From Monoplex corrugatus (lineage: Eukaryota > Mollusca > Gastropoda > Littorinimorpha > Ranellidae): DNA of 64,000 nt. The position numbers and the translations under genes were made by a program. The notes below the pieces were generated by a model. The model saw only the letters and a list, made by a program, of their open reading frames with translations, did no database searches and was not told the origin of the DNA. Where the stretch lies: positions 35,062,862-35,126,861 of the forward strand of contig CM060312.1 in NCBI GenBank assembly GCA_030674185.1, read 5' to 3'. Below are positions 21,301 to 31,337 of the stretch, piece after piece (the first letter of the stretch is position 1; each line of letters begins with the position of its first letter).

Positions 21301-21567
21301 CACCATGTGCTACAAAGCCTCAATAACGCAGCCCCCGATTACCTGTCAAGCCTACTTGAGATCTATCTTCCCTCACGTACCCTCCGCTCTGCCTCCGATC
21401 CTCTGACTTTTCGCTTTCCACGCACTAAGCTCAATACCTATGGTCCACGAGCCTTCTCTGTTTCTGGTCCACTCTCCTGGAACAAACTTCCTCTCTCAGT
21501 CCGTCAGCAACCTACTTTTGTCTCCTTCAAGTCCGCTCTCAAAACTCACCTTTTCTCCTCCGCATAA
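18304..21567 (+). pseudogene. LINE ORF2: endonuclease-reverse transcriptase, one frameshift
   Basis: One frame is open from before the element (18212, within the array) to 21406. It holds a Pro/Ser-rich region (18430-18700), an AP-type endonuclease with FITETWL (Glu near 18818), ILGDIN (Asp near 19169) and SDHSAIL (His near 19382), and a reverse transcriptase with NYRPISNLSFLSKLLEK, LLDLSAAFDTIDH, CGVPQGSVLGP and FYADDTQL (20723-20746). Near 21320 the reading shifts to another frame. That frame continues to TAA at 21567 with the PRTKLNTYGPRAFSVSGPLSW tail usual for L2/CR1-like proteins. A single indel thus disrupts the last 80 or so codons, while all catalytic motifs seem intact. No in-frame ATG lies upstream of the endonuclease. 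Its normal role is nicking DNA and copying its own RNA into the break. Confidence 0.9.
18440..18705 (+). repeat. 27-bp coding minisatellite in the LINE leader
   Basis: TTCGTCTTCTGTCCCGCTGG plus TGCTGCC repeats about nine times with third-position-like variation. In the LINE frame each unit encodes a 9-residue SSSVPLVLP-type peptide. It ends directly before the endonuclease domain. Confidence 0.85.
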
Positions 21568-21742
21568 AATCCTAACCTCACTCAACCCCCCCCCCCCCCC
21601 CCCCCCCTCTGCAGCCTGTCTCCGCTCGGAGGGAATCACATGGTTATAATATATAATTGTATATGCTATGCTCTCTATAATTTTCCATTGGTTTTATTCT
21701 TGCTTTTATTGCTTTTATTCTTTCTCCCCATTTATAGCCGTG

Positions 21743-21841
<99 letters not shown>

Positions 21842-21984
21842 CGTGTGCGTGTGCGTGCGTGCGTGCGTGCGTGCTTGCGTGTGTGTCTGCTTCAGCGCTT
21901 AGATTTGATTTTATCAAGATTTTGCGCTATATAAATATTGTAATTATTATTAATTAAATTAATTATTATTTATAATTTTTTTTT

Positions 21985-22629
21985 TTTTTAATAAACTGTC
22001 GTCTGCAGACAGAAGGGTTTTAACAAACTGCAGGCTTCAGACGGAAGTTTATTTCAATAAACTGTCGTCTACAGACAAAAGCATTTTTCAATAAACTGTC
22101 GTCTACAGACAAAAGCATTTTTCAATAAACTGTCGTCTACAGACAAAAGCATTTTTCAATAAACTGTCGTCTACAGACAAAAGCATTTTTCAATAAACTG
22201 TCGTCTACAGACAAAAGCATTTTTCAATAAACTGTCGTCTACAGACAAAAGCATTTTTCAATAAACTGTCGTCTACAGACAAAAGCATTTTTCAATAAAC
22301 TGTCGTCTACAGACAAAAGCATTTTTCAATAAACTATCGTCTACAGACAAAAGCATTTTTCAATAAACTGTCGTCTACAGACAAAAGCATTTTTCAATAA
22401 ACTGTCGTCTACAGACAAAAGCATTTTTCAATAAACTGCAGTTCTCAGACAGAAGAGTTTTTAAAAAACTGCAAACAGAATTGTTCTTAATCAACCACAA
22501 ACTGGAGTTGTTGGTTTTTTTGTTTTTTTTTACTAAACTGTCATCTGCAGACAGACGTGTTTTTAATAAACTGCAGTCTTCAGATGGACGGGTTTTAAAT
22601 ACATTGCAAGCTACAGACAGAGTTTGGGT

Positions 22630-22661
<32 letters not shown>

Positions 22662-23620
22662 GGGTTGTTTTTTGTTGTTGGTTTTTTTGTTTGTTTTGTT
22701 TTTGTTTTGTTTTTTTACATAAACTGTCGTCTGCAGAGAGAAGGGTTCTTATTAAACCGCAAGCTGCGGGCAGAAGGGTTTTTAATTAACAGTACGTTGT
22801 AGACAGAAGGGTGTTAATAATCTGCAGTCTTCAGACAGAAGGGTTTAAATAAACTGCAAACTGCAGACAGAGGGATTCTTATAAACTGCAAACTGCAGAC
22901 AGAGGGGTTCTTAATAAACTGCAAACTGCAGACACAGGGGTTCTTAATAAACTGCAAACTGCAGACACAGGGGTTCTTCATAAACTGCAAACTGCAGACA
23001 CAGGGGTTCTTAATAAACTGCAAACTGTAGACACAGGGGTTCTTAATAAACTGCAAACTGCAGACACAGGGGTTCTTAATAAACTGCAAACTGCAGACAC
23101 ATGGGTTCTTAATAAACTGCAAACTGTAGACACAGGGGTTCTTCATAAACTGCAAACTGCAGACACAGGGGTTCTGTAGACACAGGGGTTCTTCATAAAC
23201 TGCAAACTGCAGACACAGGGGTTCTTAATAAATTGCAAACTGTAGACATATGGGTTCTTAATAAATTGCAAACTGTAGACACAGGGGTTCTTCATAAACT
23301 GCAAACTGCAGACACAGGGGTTCTTAATAAACTGCAAACTGTAGACACAGGGGTTCTTAATAAACAGCAAACTGTAGACACAGGGGTTCTTAATAAACTG
23401 CAAACTGTAGACACAGGGGTTCTTAATAAACTGCAAACTGTAGACACAGGGGTTCTTAATAAACTGCAAACTGTAGACACAGGGGTTCTTAATAAACTGC
23501 AAACTGTAGACACAGGGGTTCTTAATAAACTGCGAACTGCAGAATTTTGGTTTTTAATAAACTGTAGGCTGCAGAAAGATAAAGGTTCTTAATCAACTGT
23601 AGTCTGCAGTAGCAGTGCTG
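21985..23620. repeat. 33/34-bp minisatellite, right part
   Basis: Two homogenised blocks lie within a diverged array. 22056-22430 has eleven nearly identical 34-bp units (ATAAACTGTCGTCTACAGAC plus AAAAGCATTTTTCA). 22850-23540 has about twenty 33-bp units (ATAAACTGCAAACTGTAGAC plus ACAGGGGTTCTTA). A GTT-rich expansion sits at 22628-22710. Because 33 is divisible by three, long periodic frames appear on both strands; they are not genes. Confidence 0.95.
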
Positions 23621-24060
23621 ATGCACAGGAAAATAAAACTGGACATAAAGCCAATCTATATGATTTCCCTTTTTATATGAAAATTTACAAGAAAAACAAG
23701 TTAAACACAAAAGAAATAAGAACAGAAATATTCGTTTCTAACACAAGTCTGGATGGCGTTTATATAAATTTACACATCCTACCAGTTGTAACAAAGTTTC
23801 AAACAAGTTTTAATACAGCCAAATGTAAAATAGCACTAGATCTTCGCTTATCTTAACTTAAAACAAAAAATGCCTGTATCTCTACCTTACAAGACAGTAT
23901 AAGTATCAAACAGCATCAATCTGTTGAAATGAGATCATCTTCCGTCTCATCAGGGAAAACAAAAAGCACTGTTGCTTAAATGTTAACTTTTCATAAACAG
24001 TTCAAGACCACCTGTCTTATCTCGTTGTTTTAAATAAGTTTTCTGAGCCTATTTTCGTAT
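23621..24060. other. Spacer, nothing recognised
   Basis: AT-rich sequence without repeat structure or a coding frame above 60 codons. Confidence 0.5.
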
Positions 24061-24480
24061 TTTTTTTCTGGTTCAAGTATATATCAATTTCTAAGAGTTC
24101 AGCTTCTGCAATGAAGTGGAAGATTTTCAGAACTACACTTTTGATGTTCTGTTGTGACATTCCCCTCACCGTTGAGATCAAGCCGTTGAACATTGAAGAA
24201 GACAGACAGACAGACAGACAGAAACAAGCGGAGAAAGACAGAGGGAGAGAGAGATTACTATAAAAACAACTGTTCTTAAGCTTATATATGAAGTCGATTC
24301 CTTCAAATTTTGATCTGTTTCTCGTTCAGATAGAGTAACGATGAATATAAAAGCGGTTTCGAATATCAATCACTATGGCCCTGAGAAAGCTTCATATAAA
24401 ATAAAACTTTTTAAGTGCATCGAGAGCAATGGCAGACTGTCACAACTGCACAAACAAATCTTCCTGAGAAAGTGCTGTTC
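24061..24480 (+). repeat. Dispersed repeat Y, copy 1
   Basis: Blocks such as ATCAATTTCTAAGAGTTCAG, CAGCTTCTG, AACTACACTTTTGATG, CGAATATCAATCACTATGGC and AGACTGTCACAA recur in the same order at 61430-61760. The later part is also present at 59505-59660. Divergence is high. A GACA/GA tract (24199-24255) has grown inside. Strand is arbitrary. Confidence 0.5.
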
Positions 24481-24582
24481 ATACACATTCCTTGAAAAGC
24501 CCTGATTTTAGACACTTCTTTTGGCCCATATAACCTTGACCTTGATGCCTTACTTTCAAACTTATCACATTTTTGTCACAGA

Positions 24583-24600
24583 CACACACACATACATACA

Positions 24601-24634
<34 letters not shown>

Positions 24635-24705
24635 CATACATGCATACATGCATGCATGCATAAACACCCACACACACACACACACACATACACACTCACA
24701 CACAC
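24583..24705. repeat. (ACAT)n and (CA)n microsatellite
   Basis: ACAT/GCAT tetranucleotides run from 24583 to 24662 and are followed by CA repeats to about 24705. Confidence 0.95.
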
Positions 24706-24784
24706 CTCCAGTCGACAAGCAATAATCTCCCTTTCTTTAAAACTGGAGCTTAAAACAAGAGCTGGAGCTTAAAACAAGAGTCCA

Positions 24785-25078
24785 ACGCTGTTGTTGTAGT
24801 AGTGGTGGTCATCGTCACTGTCAATATCGCAGCTTTGTAAACTGGTGTCGTTGTCTTATTGCTGTCGTTGTGGTGTTGTTTAGTTTTTACTGCTGTTGTT
24901 GTCGTTGATGGTATCATCACTGTCAACAACACTGATGGTGTTGTTGTCACCGTCATTGTCAACAGCACTGCTGTTTTTGATGTTCCCGTCACTTCTATAC
25001 CATTGCTGCTGTTGATGACATCGTAATTGTCAATAGCATTGCTGTTGTTGATGTCCCCGTAACTCCAATATACTATTA

Positions 25079-25165
<87 letters not shown>

Positions 25166-25330
25166 ATGCTGCTGTTGATGTTTTCGTCGCTCTAAATGTC
25201 AATGCTATTGATGATGTTGACATCACTGTCAATACTATTGCCGTTGTTGATGTTATCGTCCCTGTCAAGATTAGCGCTGCTGTTAATGTTATCATCAGTG
25301 TCAATATAATCGCTGTTGTTGATGTTATCA
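24785..25330. repeat. GTT/GTC-rich degenerate repeat with (TA)n
   Basis: GTTGTTGATGTTATCGTC and TGTCAATAGCATTGCTG-like phrases recur irregularly, at a spacing of about 57-60 bp. A pure TA tract of about 84 bp occupies 25080-25163. Confidence 0.75.
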
Positions 25331-25960
25331 TGCTGTTGTTAATGTTGTTGTTGCAAAAGTTATTGTCAAAATCACTGTTGTTATTGTTGTTATAGTCACT
25401 ACCAGTATCGCTGGCATTGTTGTTATTATCGTGCTGCTGTTGTTATCGTTAATGTCATTACTATTGGTGTTGTTGATGTCATCATGCTGTTGTTAATGTT
25501 GTTGCTGCAAAAGTTATTGTCAAAATCACTGTTGTTATTGTTGTTATAGTCACTACCAGTATCGCTGGCATTGTTGTTATTATCGTGCTGCTGTTGTTAT
25601 CGTTAATGTCATTACTATTGGTGTTGTTGATGTTATCATGCTGTTGTTAATGTTGTTGTTGCAAAAGTTATTGTCAAAATCACTGTTGTTATTGTTGTTA
25701 TAGTCAATACCAGTATCGCTGGCATTGTTGTTATTATCGTGCTGCTGTTGTTATCGTTAATGTCATTACTATTGGTGTTGTTGATGTTATCATGCTGTTG
25801 TTAATGTTGTTGCAAAAGTTATTGTCAAAATCACTGTTGTTATTGTTGTTATAGTCACTATCAGTATCGCTGGCATTGTTGTTATTATCGTGTTGCTGTT
25901 GTTATCGATAATGTCATTACTATTGGTGTTGTGGATGTTATCATACGGTTGATGTTGTTG
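25331..25960. repeat. 154-bp tandem repeat, four copies
   Basis: GCAAAAGTTATTGTCAAAAT begins units at 25353, 25507, 25661 and 25812. The units also contain CAGTATCGCTGGCATTG and TCATTACTATTGGTG. Copies are nearly identical, unlike the flanking GTT-rich DNA from which the unit seems to be drawn. Confidence 0.93.
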
Positions 25961-26374
25961 TCGTTAATGTATCACCGAGGCTCGTATCTTCGTAGCTGCA
26001 TCTGAACACTGGCGCCAAATTCATACTGTTATCACCACCTAAAAACAGATGAAGCCCAGACCTCGAAGTTGCTATTCAATCACTGCAGTATACAGCCAAA
26101 TATGTTAACTTTTCCCAATTTCTTTTTCAAACAGATGACTTAATTCATAAATTCGTATCTGGTAGAGAATGTTCTCTTTTTTTCATCCGCATCAGGAGAA
26201 TTCTTTTCATCTAGCAACAGAGAACTCTTCTCGTCCACGACATTTATACAGAACTGAATTTTTCCTTCATGACTTATATACACACCTTCTTCCATCCATG
26301 AACAGACCTTTCCTTCCATCCGTTAACAGACAGATCCTATCATCAAACAGAACAAGAAGGTAAACGGGAAAAGA
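25961..26374. other. Spacer with a short CATCCRTNAACAGA-type repetition
   Basis: Words such as CTTCCATCCATGAACAGACC and CTTCCATCCGTTAACAGACA repeat loosely at 26288-26340. No gene recognised. Confidence 0.5.
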
Positions 26375-26510
26375 GATAATAGGAAGAGAAGAAGAAGAAG
26401 AAAAAGAAGAAGAAAGAAGAAAAAGAAGAAGAAGAACAACAACAACCAGAACAACAAGAACAACAACAAAAAAGAAGAACAAAAAGAAGAACAAGAACAA
26501 CTCTTTTGAA
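26375..26510. repeat. Polypurine (GAA/AAC)n tract
   Basis: About 135 bp almost without pyrimidines except AAC units. The Phe/Leu/Ser-rich minus-strand frames are artefacts. Confidence 0.9.
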
Positions 26511-26980
26511 ACACAACGATACAAAGAAGGAAGGCCACGAATCAATATTAGTCACGATGACATTGTTCTAATCAAAGAGCGAGGGAACAAAGGCAGACAG
26601 AGCAGAACAAAGCGAGGGTCGGGTGATCCACCCATGCCAACATGGCTCATTACAGAATCCCGCTGTGTAGCGTTCCAACCTACGCACATGTATGTACAGG
26701 TGGAGAAACAGCCCATACTTTGCTTATCTTTGATGTTTTCCTTTTGTATCTGATCATTTCAGTACGAAACAGACCGACGAGCGATAAGGAATGAACTCAG
26801 TAACAGTTGCCCACAATTCTGAAAGGTGGAGGTAACTGAAGTAGCGTTCATCGGTACAGGTCTCCCCTCCCCACCCCCTCCTACCCTATGACCCTGGTTG
26901 GTTGCCCGATCCATAAGACTTAAGCCCTAAAATGTGATTTTTAATTAATCTGAAGACATTTGTTAAAATTACATGTAAAT
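26511..26980. other. Spacer, nothing recognised
   Basis: Ordinary sequence between the purine tract and the AAGT microsatellite. Confidence 0.4.
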
Positions 26981-27115
26981 AAGTAAGTCAGTCAGTCAGT
27001 AAGTAAAGTAAAGTAAGTAAGTAAGTAAGTAAGTAAATAAGTAAGTAAATAAGTAAGTAACAAAGTAAGTAACAAAGTAAGTCAATAATAAAAAAAGAAA
27101 GAAAGAAAGAAATCC
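26981..27115. repeat. (AAGT)n / (GAAA)n microsatellite
   Basis: AAGT and CAGT tetranucleotides (26981-27085) are followed by GAAA repeats. Confidence 0.92.
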
Positions 27116-27550
27116 CGCGGCAAAGAAAGAGTTATCCCCGACTAAACTCTGTACCTAATCCACTTTCACAACTTAGAACCTGAAGACCTCGCCAGAAGGT
27201 AAGATTTTAAGCACAAGCTTACAGCATTTGTCACGATCATGTTGCCTCTTCCATCACGTGGCATTTGTTGTTTAACATATAAGGAACTATCGGCATTTGT
27301 CAGTGCGACATTACCTAATCTGAAACACACGGCTGTTGAATCGGATTGAAGTGTTTGTGCACAGCAATGCACAAGGATTAATTCGTTTTACCGAGAACAC
27401 AGTAAGTAGACTGTGCAGCCGTATTATGTTGCCTGCACAATGTCAACTAACCCATGAGAAAAATAAACATACACGCACCCAACACGAATAGGCCTCTGAT
27501 GGATACAATGACCATCTGAAAATCGACCACACACAAAAAATAAACACAAA
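27116..27550. other. Spacer, nothing recognised
   Basis: A 68-codon minus-strand frame (27166-27372) has no recognised motif. Confidence 0.4.
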
Positions 27551-27554
27551 GAGA

Positions 27555-27614
27555 GACGAGACGACAGACAGACACACAGACAACACACAGAGACAGACAG
27601 ATGAAGAGAGAGAG

Positions 27615-27675
<61 letters not shown>

Positions 27676-27690
27676 GAGAGAGAGCCGAGC
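27555..27690. repeat. (GA)n and (GACA)n tract
   Basis: GA/GACA alternation with AGAGAG blocks. The Ser/Leu/Cys-rich frames on the other strand are artefacts. Confidence 0.93.
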
Positions 27691-27812
27691 TACAGACAAC
27701 GGTGCACTGTCGATTCTTCTTTCGTCCGTGTTCAAGCTCTGCAGCTCCTACCTGCTCTCCTGCATGCGAATGGATATGCAATTTTCCACACATCTAGGCA
27801 GGCATATTCCGT

Positions 27813-28090
27813 TTTGTTGTTTTTGTTTGTTTGTTTATTTGTTTGTTGTTTGATGTTTGTTTGTTTTGTTTTGTTTGTTTGTTTGTTTGTTTTTGTTTTG
27901 TTTTGTTTGTTTGTTTGTTGTTTGGGGGGTGTGCACGCTGGGTATTTTCGTGTTTCCACAACCCATCAAACACTAAAATATTGACATGGCTTACAATTTT
28001 TTTAATGTTGGCATTTGATGTTATGAGCGCGTATATATATACGAAGAGTGTTCGGGCATTCGCAGGTCCACACACACACACACACCACAC

Positions 28091-28128
<38 letters not shown>

Positions 28129-28165
28129 ACACACACACCACCCACAACCACACACCACACCCCAA
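27813..28165. repeat. (GTTT)n and (CA)n microsatellites
   Basis: GTTT and GTTTT repeats occupy 27813-27927. CA with CCA interruptions occupies 28067-28165. A short unremarkable stretch lies between. Confidence 0.93.
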
Positions 28166-28424
28166 CAATAACATATGTTGACCTGGGAGATCGGGAAAAA
28201 TCTCCACCTTCTGCTCACCATGCACTACCCAGTCAGCGTGGAACTGGGACTTTCCGACTGGCAGTTTGACTTCCTAAGCACTTGATTATCATGCCTGTCA
28301 TGGTCGGTTCAGTGACCATATCATAGTGTATGTGTCCAATTCCACACGCACGACCAGGTGTGTCCTTAAGCTGCCCTGACCTCCCACTGACCAAATTTAT
28401 TCCTTTTGACTACACACACAGACA

Positions 28425-28590
28425 AACACGCGTGCTCACACGCACGCACGCACGCACGCACACCCACACACACACAACACACACACACGGCTGCGAACGC
28501 ACACACACACACACACACGGCGCGACACACACCACACACCGCGCGCACACGCGCACGCGCACACACACACACACACACACACACCCCACC
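28425..28590. repeat. (CA)n / (GCAC)n tract
   Basis: CA repeats with CGCACGCACG and GGCTGCGAACGCACACA blocks. Confidence 0.93.
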
Positions 28591-28767
28591 AAATCCACAT
28601 TTCCTCCTCCTCCTTCCATATCTCCACCTCCCCCCATCAATCAATCCATCAGATTTCAAGCCTAGACGCAACACGACTAATAGCATGATCATTTAAGCTG
28701 AAGTCAAACATTTGTTAAGTGTCATAATATTTGCGAATAGTGTAGGTACACGCACATTACTTCCGAC

Positions 28768-28768
<1 letters not shown>

Positions 28769-28831
<63 letters not shown>

Positions 28832-28852
28832 ACATACTCCTCTCTCTCTCTT

Positions 28853-28883
<31 letters not shown>

Positions 28884-28935
28884 CACAGATACAGAGAGAG
28901 AGAGAGAGAGGAGACAGACAGACAGACAGACAGTG
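28769..28935. repeat. (CA)n, (CT)n, (GA)n, (CAGA)n composite
   Basis: A 60-bp CA run, a CT/TTTC patch, a second CA run, then AGAGAG and CAGA tetranucleotides to about 28935. Confidence 0.95.
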
Positions 28936-29663
28936 CTGAGCTTATGAATTGTAGAATATGCACAGAGGGTTTTAAAATGGGAGCTGCTTGTAGCCCTGTT
29001 TTGTTTTTCTTTGTGTACCGATGAATGAGCAACTGAAATAATTAGGACTGGCAAACTTGGTGCAAGGCTCATTCCTGATGTTACTGAATTATTTATTCTA
29101 CTATTAGCTGGTGATACAGCTTCATTATCAGCTAAACAGTTTGTATTTATAAAGCAGTACCCAGACTTAGGGTCAATGTGGAAAAGAACAAAATCATCGC
29201 TTTTCCAAAGGCAGAAGATATGGAAAAAAGGAAGAGGTAGTATCTTAATGGGCAAATGACGAGTGCTGTAAATGAAAGGACGAGTGGTGTAAAGTTTTAC
29301 TGATAACTCGGTACCTATTTCTCTGTTCGCTTGAACCAAAGGCCATACCACATTGAAAACATCCGTTCTCTTCCAATCATCGAAATTTAAGTGATGATTC
29401 TGATCATCATGCAAGAGTGCAACGTGCAAGAGTGCAACGTGTGACAAAGTAACCTTTTGCTTTGCTGTCCTAAAACATAAGAACTGGCCGGTTTGTTGCC
29501 CATTCAAAAATTCAACCATTCTGATGGTATTAACTTTCATAGGTCCCTTCCGTCCCCTCCCATTTCCCTTCCACTGTATAGCATTTTGCCAGTTATTGCT
29601 GGCAGATTTGGTGAAGCGCATATGGAACTGTCTGAATACAATGATTCCTTTTTGAACAAACAA
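28936..29663 (-). CDS. Unidentified open frame, non-repetitive, unsupported start
   Basis: The minus-strand frame is open for about 240 codons in ordinary-complexity sequence before it runs into the CA/GA tract at its 3' end. The most upstream start-like codon is TTG (29661-29663), and the first ATG is 14 codons later. The protein has no motif I recognise; it is mildly basic at the N-terminus (GNGRGRKGPMK) with a short duplicated LHVALLH segment near the middle. It could be an exon, a piece of a mobile element, or chance. The neighbouring decayed LINE tail makes mobile-element origin plausible. Confidence 0.2.
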
Positions 29664-30020
29664 ACTCTAAACATCACTCGTTCTAGATTTACGGTAGTCT
29701 GTTGGGGCCTTGCAAGTAAAGCCAAAAAATGCTCCGCTGTGTATTTTGTATAAAATGTACATGCTTACTAACTATTCACTGGATTCTTGAAATTGTTCGA
29801 TGTGGTCTCAAGTAATGGCGCTGGATACTGCTGCTGTTTATATTGAAAATTGCATTTGTCTGGCCATAAGAAATTATGGGTGTGCACCTTAAAACAACAA
29901 ATGATTTGATTTATGGGTGAGATGGGTCGTAATCCAACTTATCTAACATGGTCGTTTTCCAATTTATTTGAACTCAAATTATACGCTGCATAATGTACTC
30001 GCTTAGAATTCTACGAATTG
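29664..30020. other. Spacer, nothing recognised
   Basis: AT-rich sequence without a clear frame. It may belong to the decayed element that follows. Confidence 0.4.
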
Positions 30021-30025
30021 AAGCA

Positions 30026-30092
30026 AACAGACTGTCACTAAAAGCATACAAGATGTTGAACAGACTGTCACTAAAAGCATACAAGATGTTGT
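30026..30092. repeat. 33-34 bp tandem duplication
   Basis: ACAGACTGTCACTAAAAGCA plus TACAAGATGTTG occurs twice in succession with no visible change, so the duplication is recent. Confidence 0.92.
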
Positions 30093-30199
30093 CAAAGGGT
30101 AAGGCTACTAAGACGTGTGGTCTTCGTGAATTATGATTTCAAAATGAGATTAGCCTTCTTTGGCTAAATCACAATGTTGAAAATGTATTTTCCTGCAGG

Positions 30200-30650
30200 A
30201 ACCGCGTCAAAGAATGAATAAAGGCAAACTCTGGACAACTATGTACAGAGGAACAATCGACTCAGGTTTTACAGAACCTTTAAATCATCCAGAAATCGTG
30301 AAACATATCTTTTATTAGATGCTGACAGACATATTCAGCGCTACATGTCCAAATTTAGACAGCATATAACGATACTGAAGTTCATTACGATCTGTATAAA
30401 AATCTTCCCGAGAATATATTGATTTGCCCATTATGCAAGAATGCGAGAGAAGCCGAAGATTTTTTTTTCTTTTGCTCTGCCGTCCTGCTCTTTCTTATAT
30501 TCGACAAGAGCAAGAGCACATCCCTCGTGCATCTTATGAAAAACCATGCCTTTTTCGAGTTATGTATTTTTGGCAAATCAGAACACAAAAATACCGAGGA
30601 ACATTTTGCAAGTATCTATATTAAGCCACTAAATTACGCATAAACGTGCT
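30200..30650 (+). pseudogene. Decayed LINE polyprotein C-terminal tail with Cys motif
   Basis: Across shifting plus-strand frames the sequence reads RFYRTFKSSRNRETYLL, RYMSKFR, then ICPLCKNAREAEDFFFFC and, in another frame, EKPCLFRV and KYRGTFCKYLY. The pattern of a Cys-x2-Cys, an acidic ED and a hydrophobic Cys segment, followed by a helical CKYIY-like end, is usual for the tail of several animal non-LTR retrotransposon proteins. Stops and frameshifts are numerous, so this is an old remnant. The upstream reverse transcriptase core was not found. Confidence 0.55.
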
Positions 30651-31335
30651 AGACTGACATGTGTTTCTTGTGATCATGATCTGTATTCATATCCTTTATT
30701 TGCAAATACATGTCATGTCATCGTTTTGTTTACAATTGTCTGTTTCATGTCGATTGTTGTTGTTTGTTTCATAATGTTTCCCTTCAGAAGAAGATGAGGC
30801 CTAAACTAATCACATTAAACATTTCAAATTACCACCCCCCCCCCCCCCACCATCTCTCTCTCTCTCTCTCTATTTATCTATCTGTCTGTCTGTCTATCTC
30901 TCTTTCTTTTCCCTCCCTTCTTCTCCATTTTCACCTTTCTGCACCATCAATCAATCAACTCAATCAACGGTGATTTCAAACCTACAGGCTAGGTGGCCAG
31001 AACCCGCAGGGACATGAACATGAAATTACTCTGTACATGGACTGATATGTACTTTAATAAAAGAAAAAAAAAGGTGCCTCCAGGCATACAAGCAAGCGAG
31101 CACATATCCCCCACCCCCACCCCTCTCTCTCCTCTCCCTCTCTCTCACGCGAATCTTGCTAGCAGCATATTTCTTTTGTTTTCTTTTTGTGAAGCATCCC
31201 AATATCTTTTACTTCGTTTTATTTATTAATTTCGTTTTTCTTTTCCTCCTTTTTGATACATAGCCTACCCCTCCTTCCGCAAGAAACTGGCGGGACGAGT
31301 TTATTAGTTTAGAACACAATATTACTCCGACGCTT
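30651..31335. other. Spacer with (C)n and CT/GTCT tracts
   Basis: A poly-C run (30835-30849) leads into CT and GTCT repeats to about 30910. A second CT-rich patch lies at 31120-31147. No gene recognised. Confidence 0.6.
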
Positions 31336-31337
31336 GT

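Larger units (their letters stand above)
18304..21984 (+). mobile_element. L2/CR1-like non-LTR retrotransposon (LINE)
   Basis: About 3.7 kb inserted into a minisatellite. It has a Ser/Pro-rich leader with a 27-bp coding repeat, an AP-type endonuclease, a reverse transcriptase, a conserved C-terminal tail and a 3' UTR. The UTR contains (C)n (21584-21606) and (GT)n (21744-21885), and the element ends GCGCTATATAAATATTG plus an ATT-rich tail. That terminal word is typical of L2-like LINEs. No ATG precedes the endonuclease in frame, so the 5' end is probably truncated. No clear target duplication was found. Confidence 0.88.

Noticed and set aside
22814..23592. Periodic open frames on both strands that might look like a repeat protein
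   Set aside because: The 33-bp unit is divisible by three, so any stop-free phase stays open. The frames follow the DNA period exactly and have no ordinary start.
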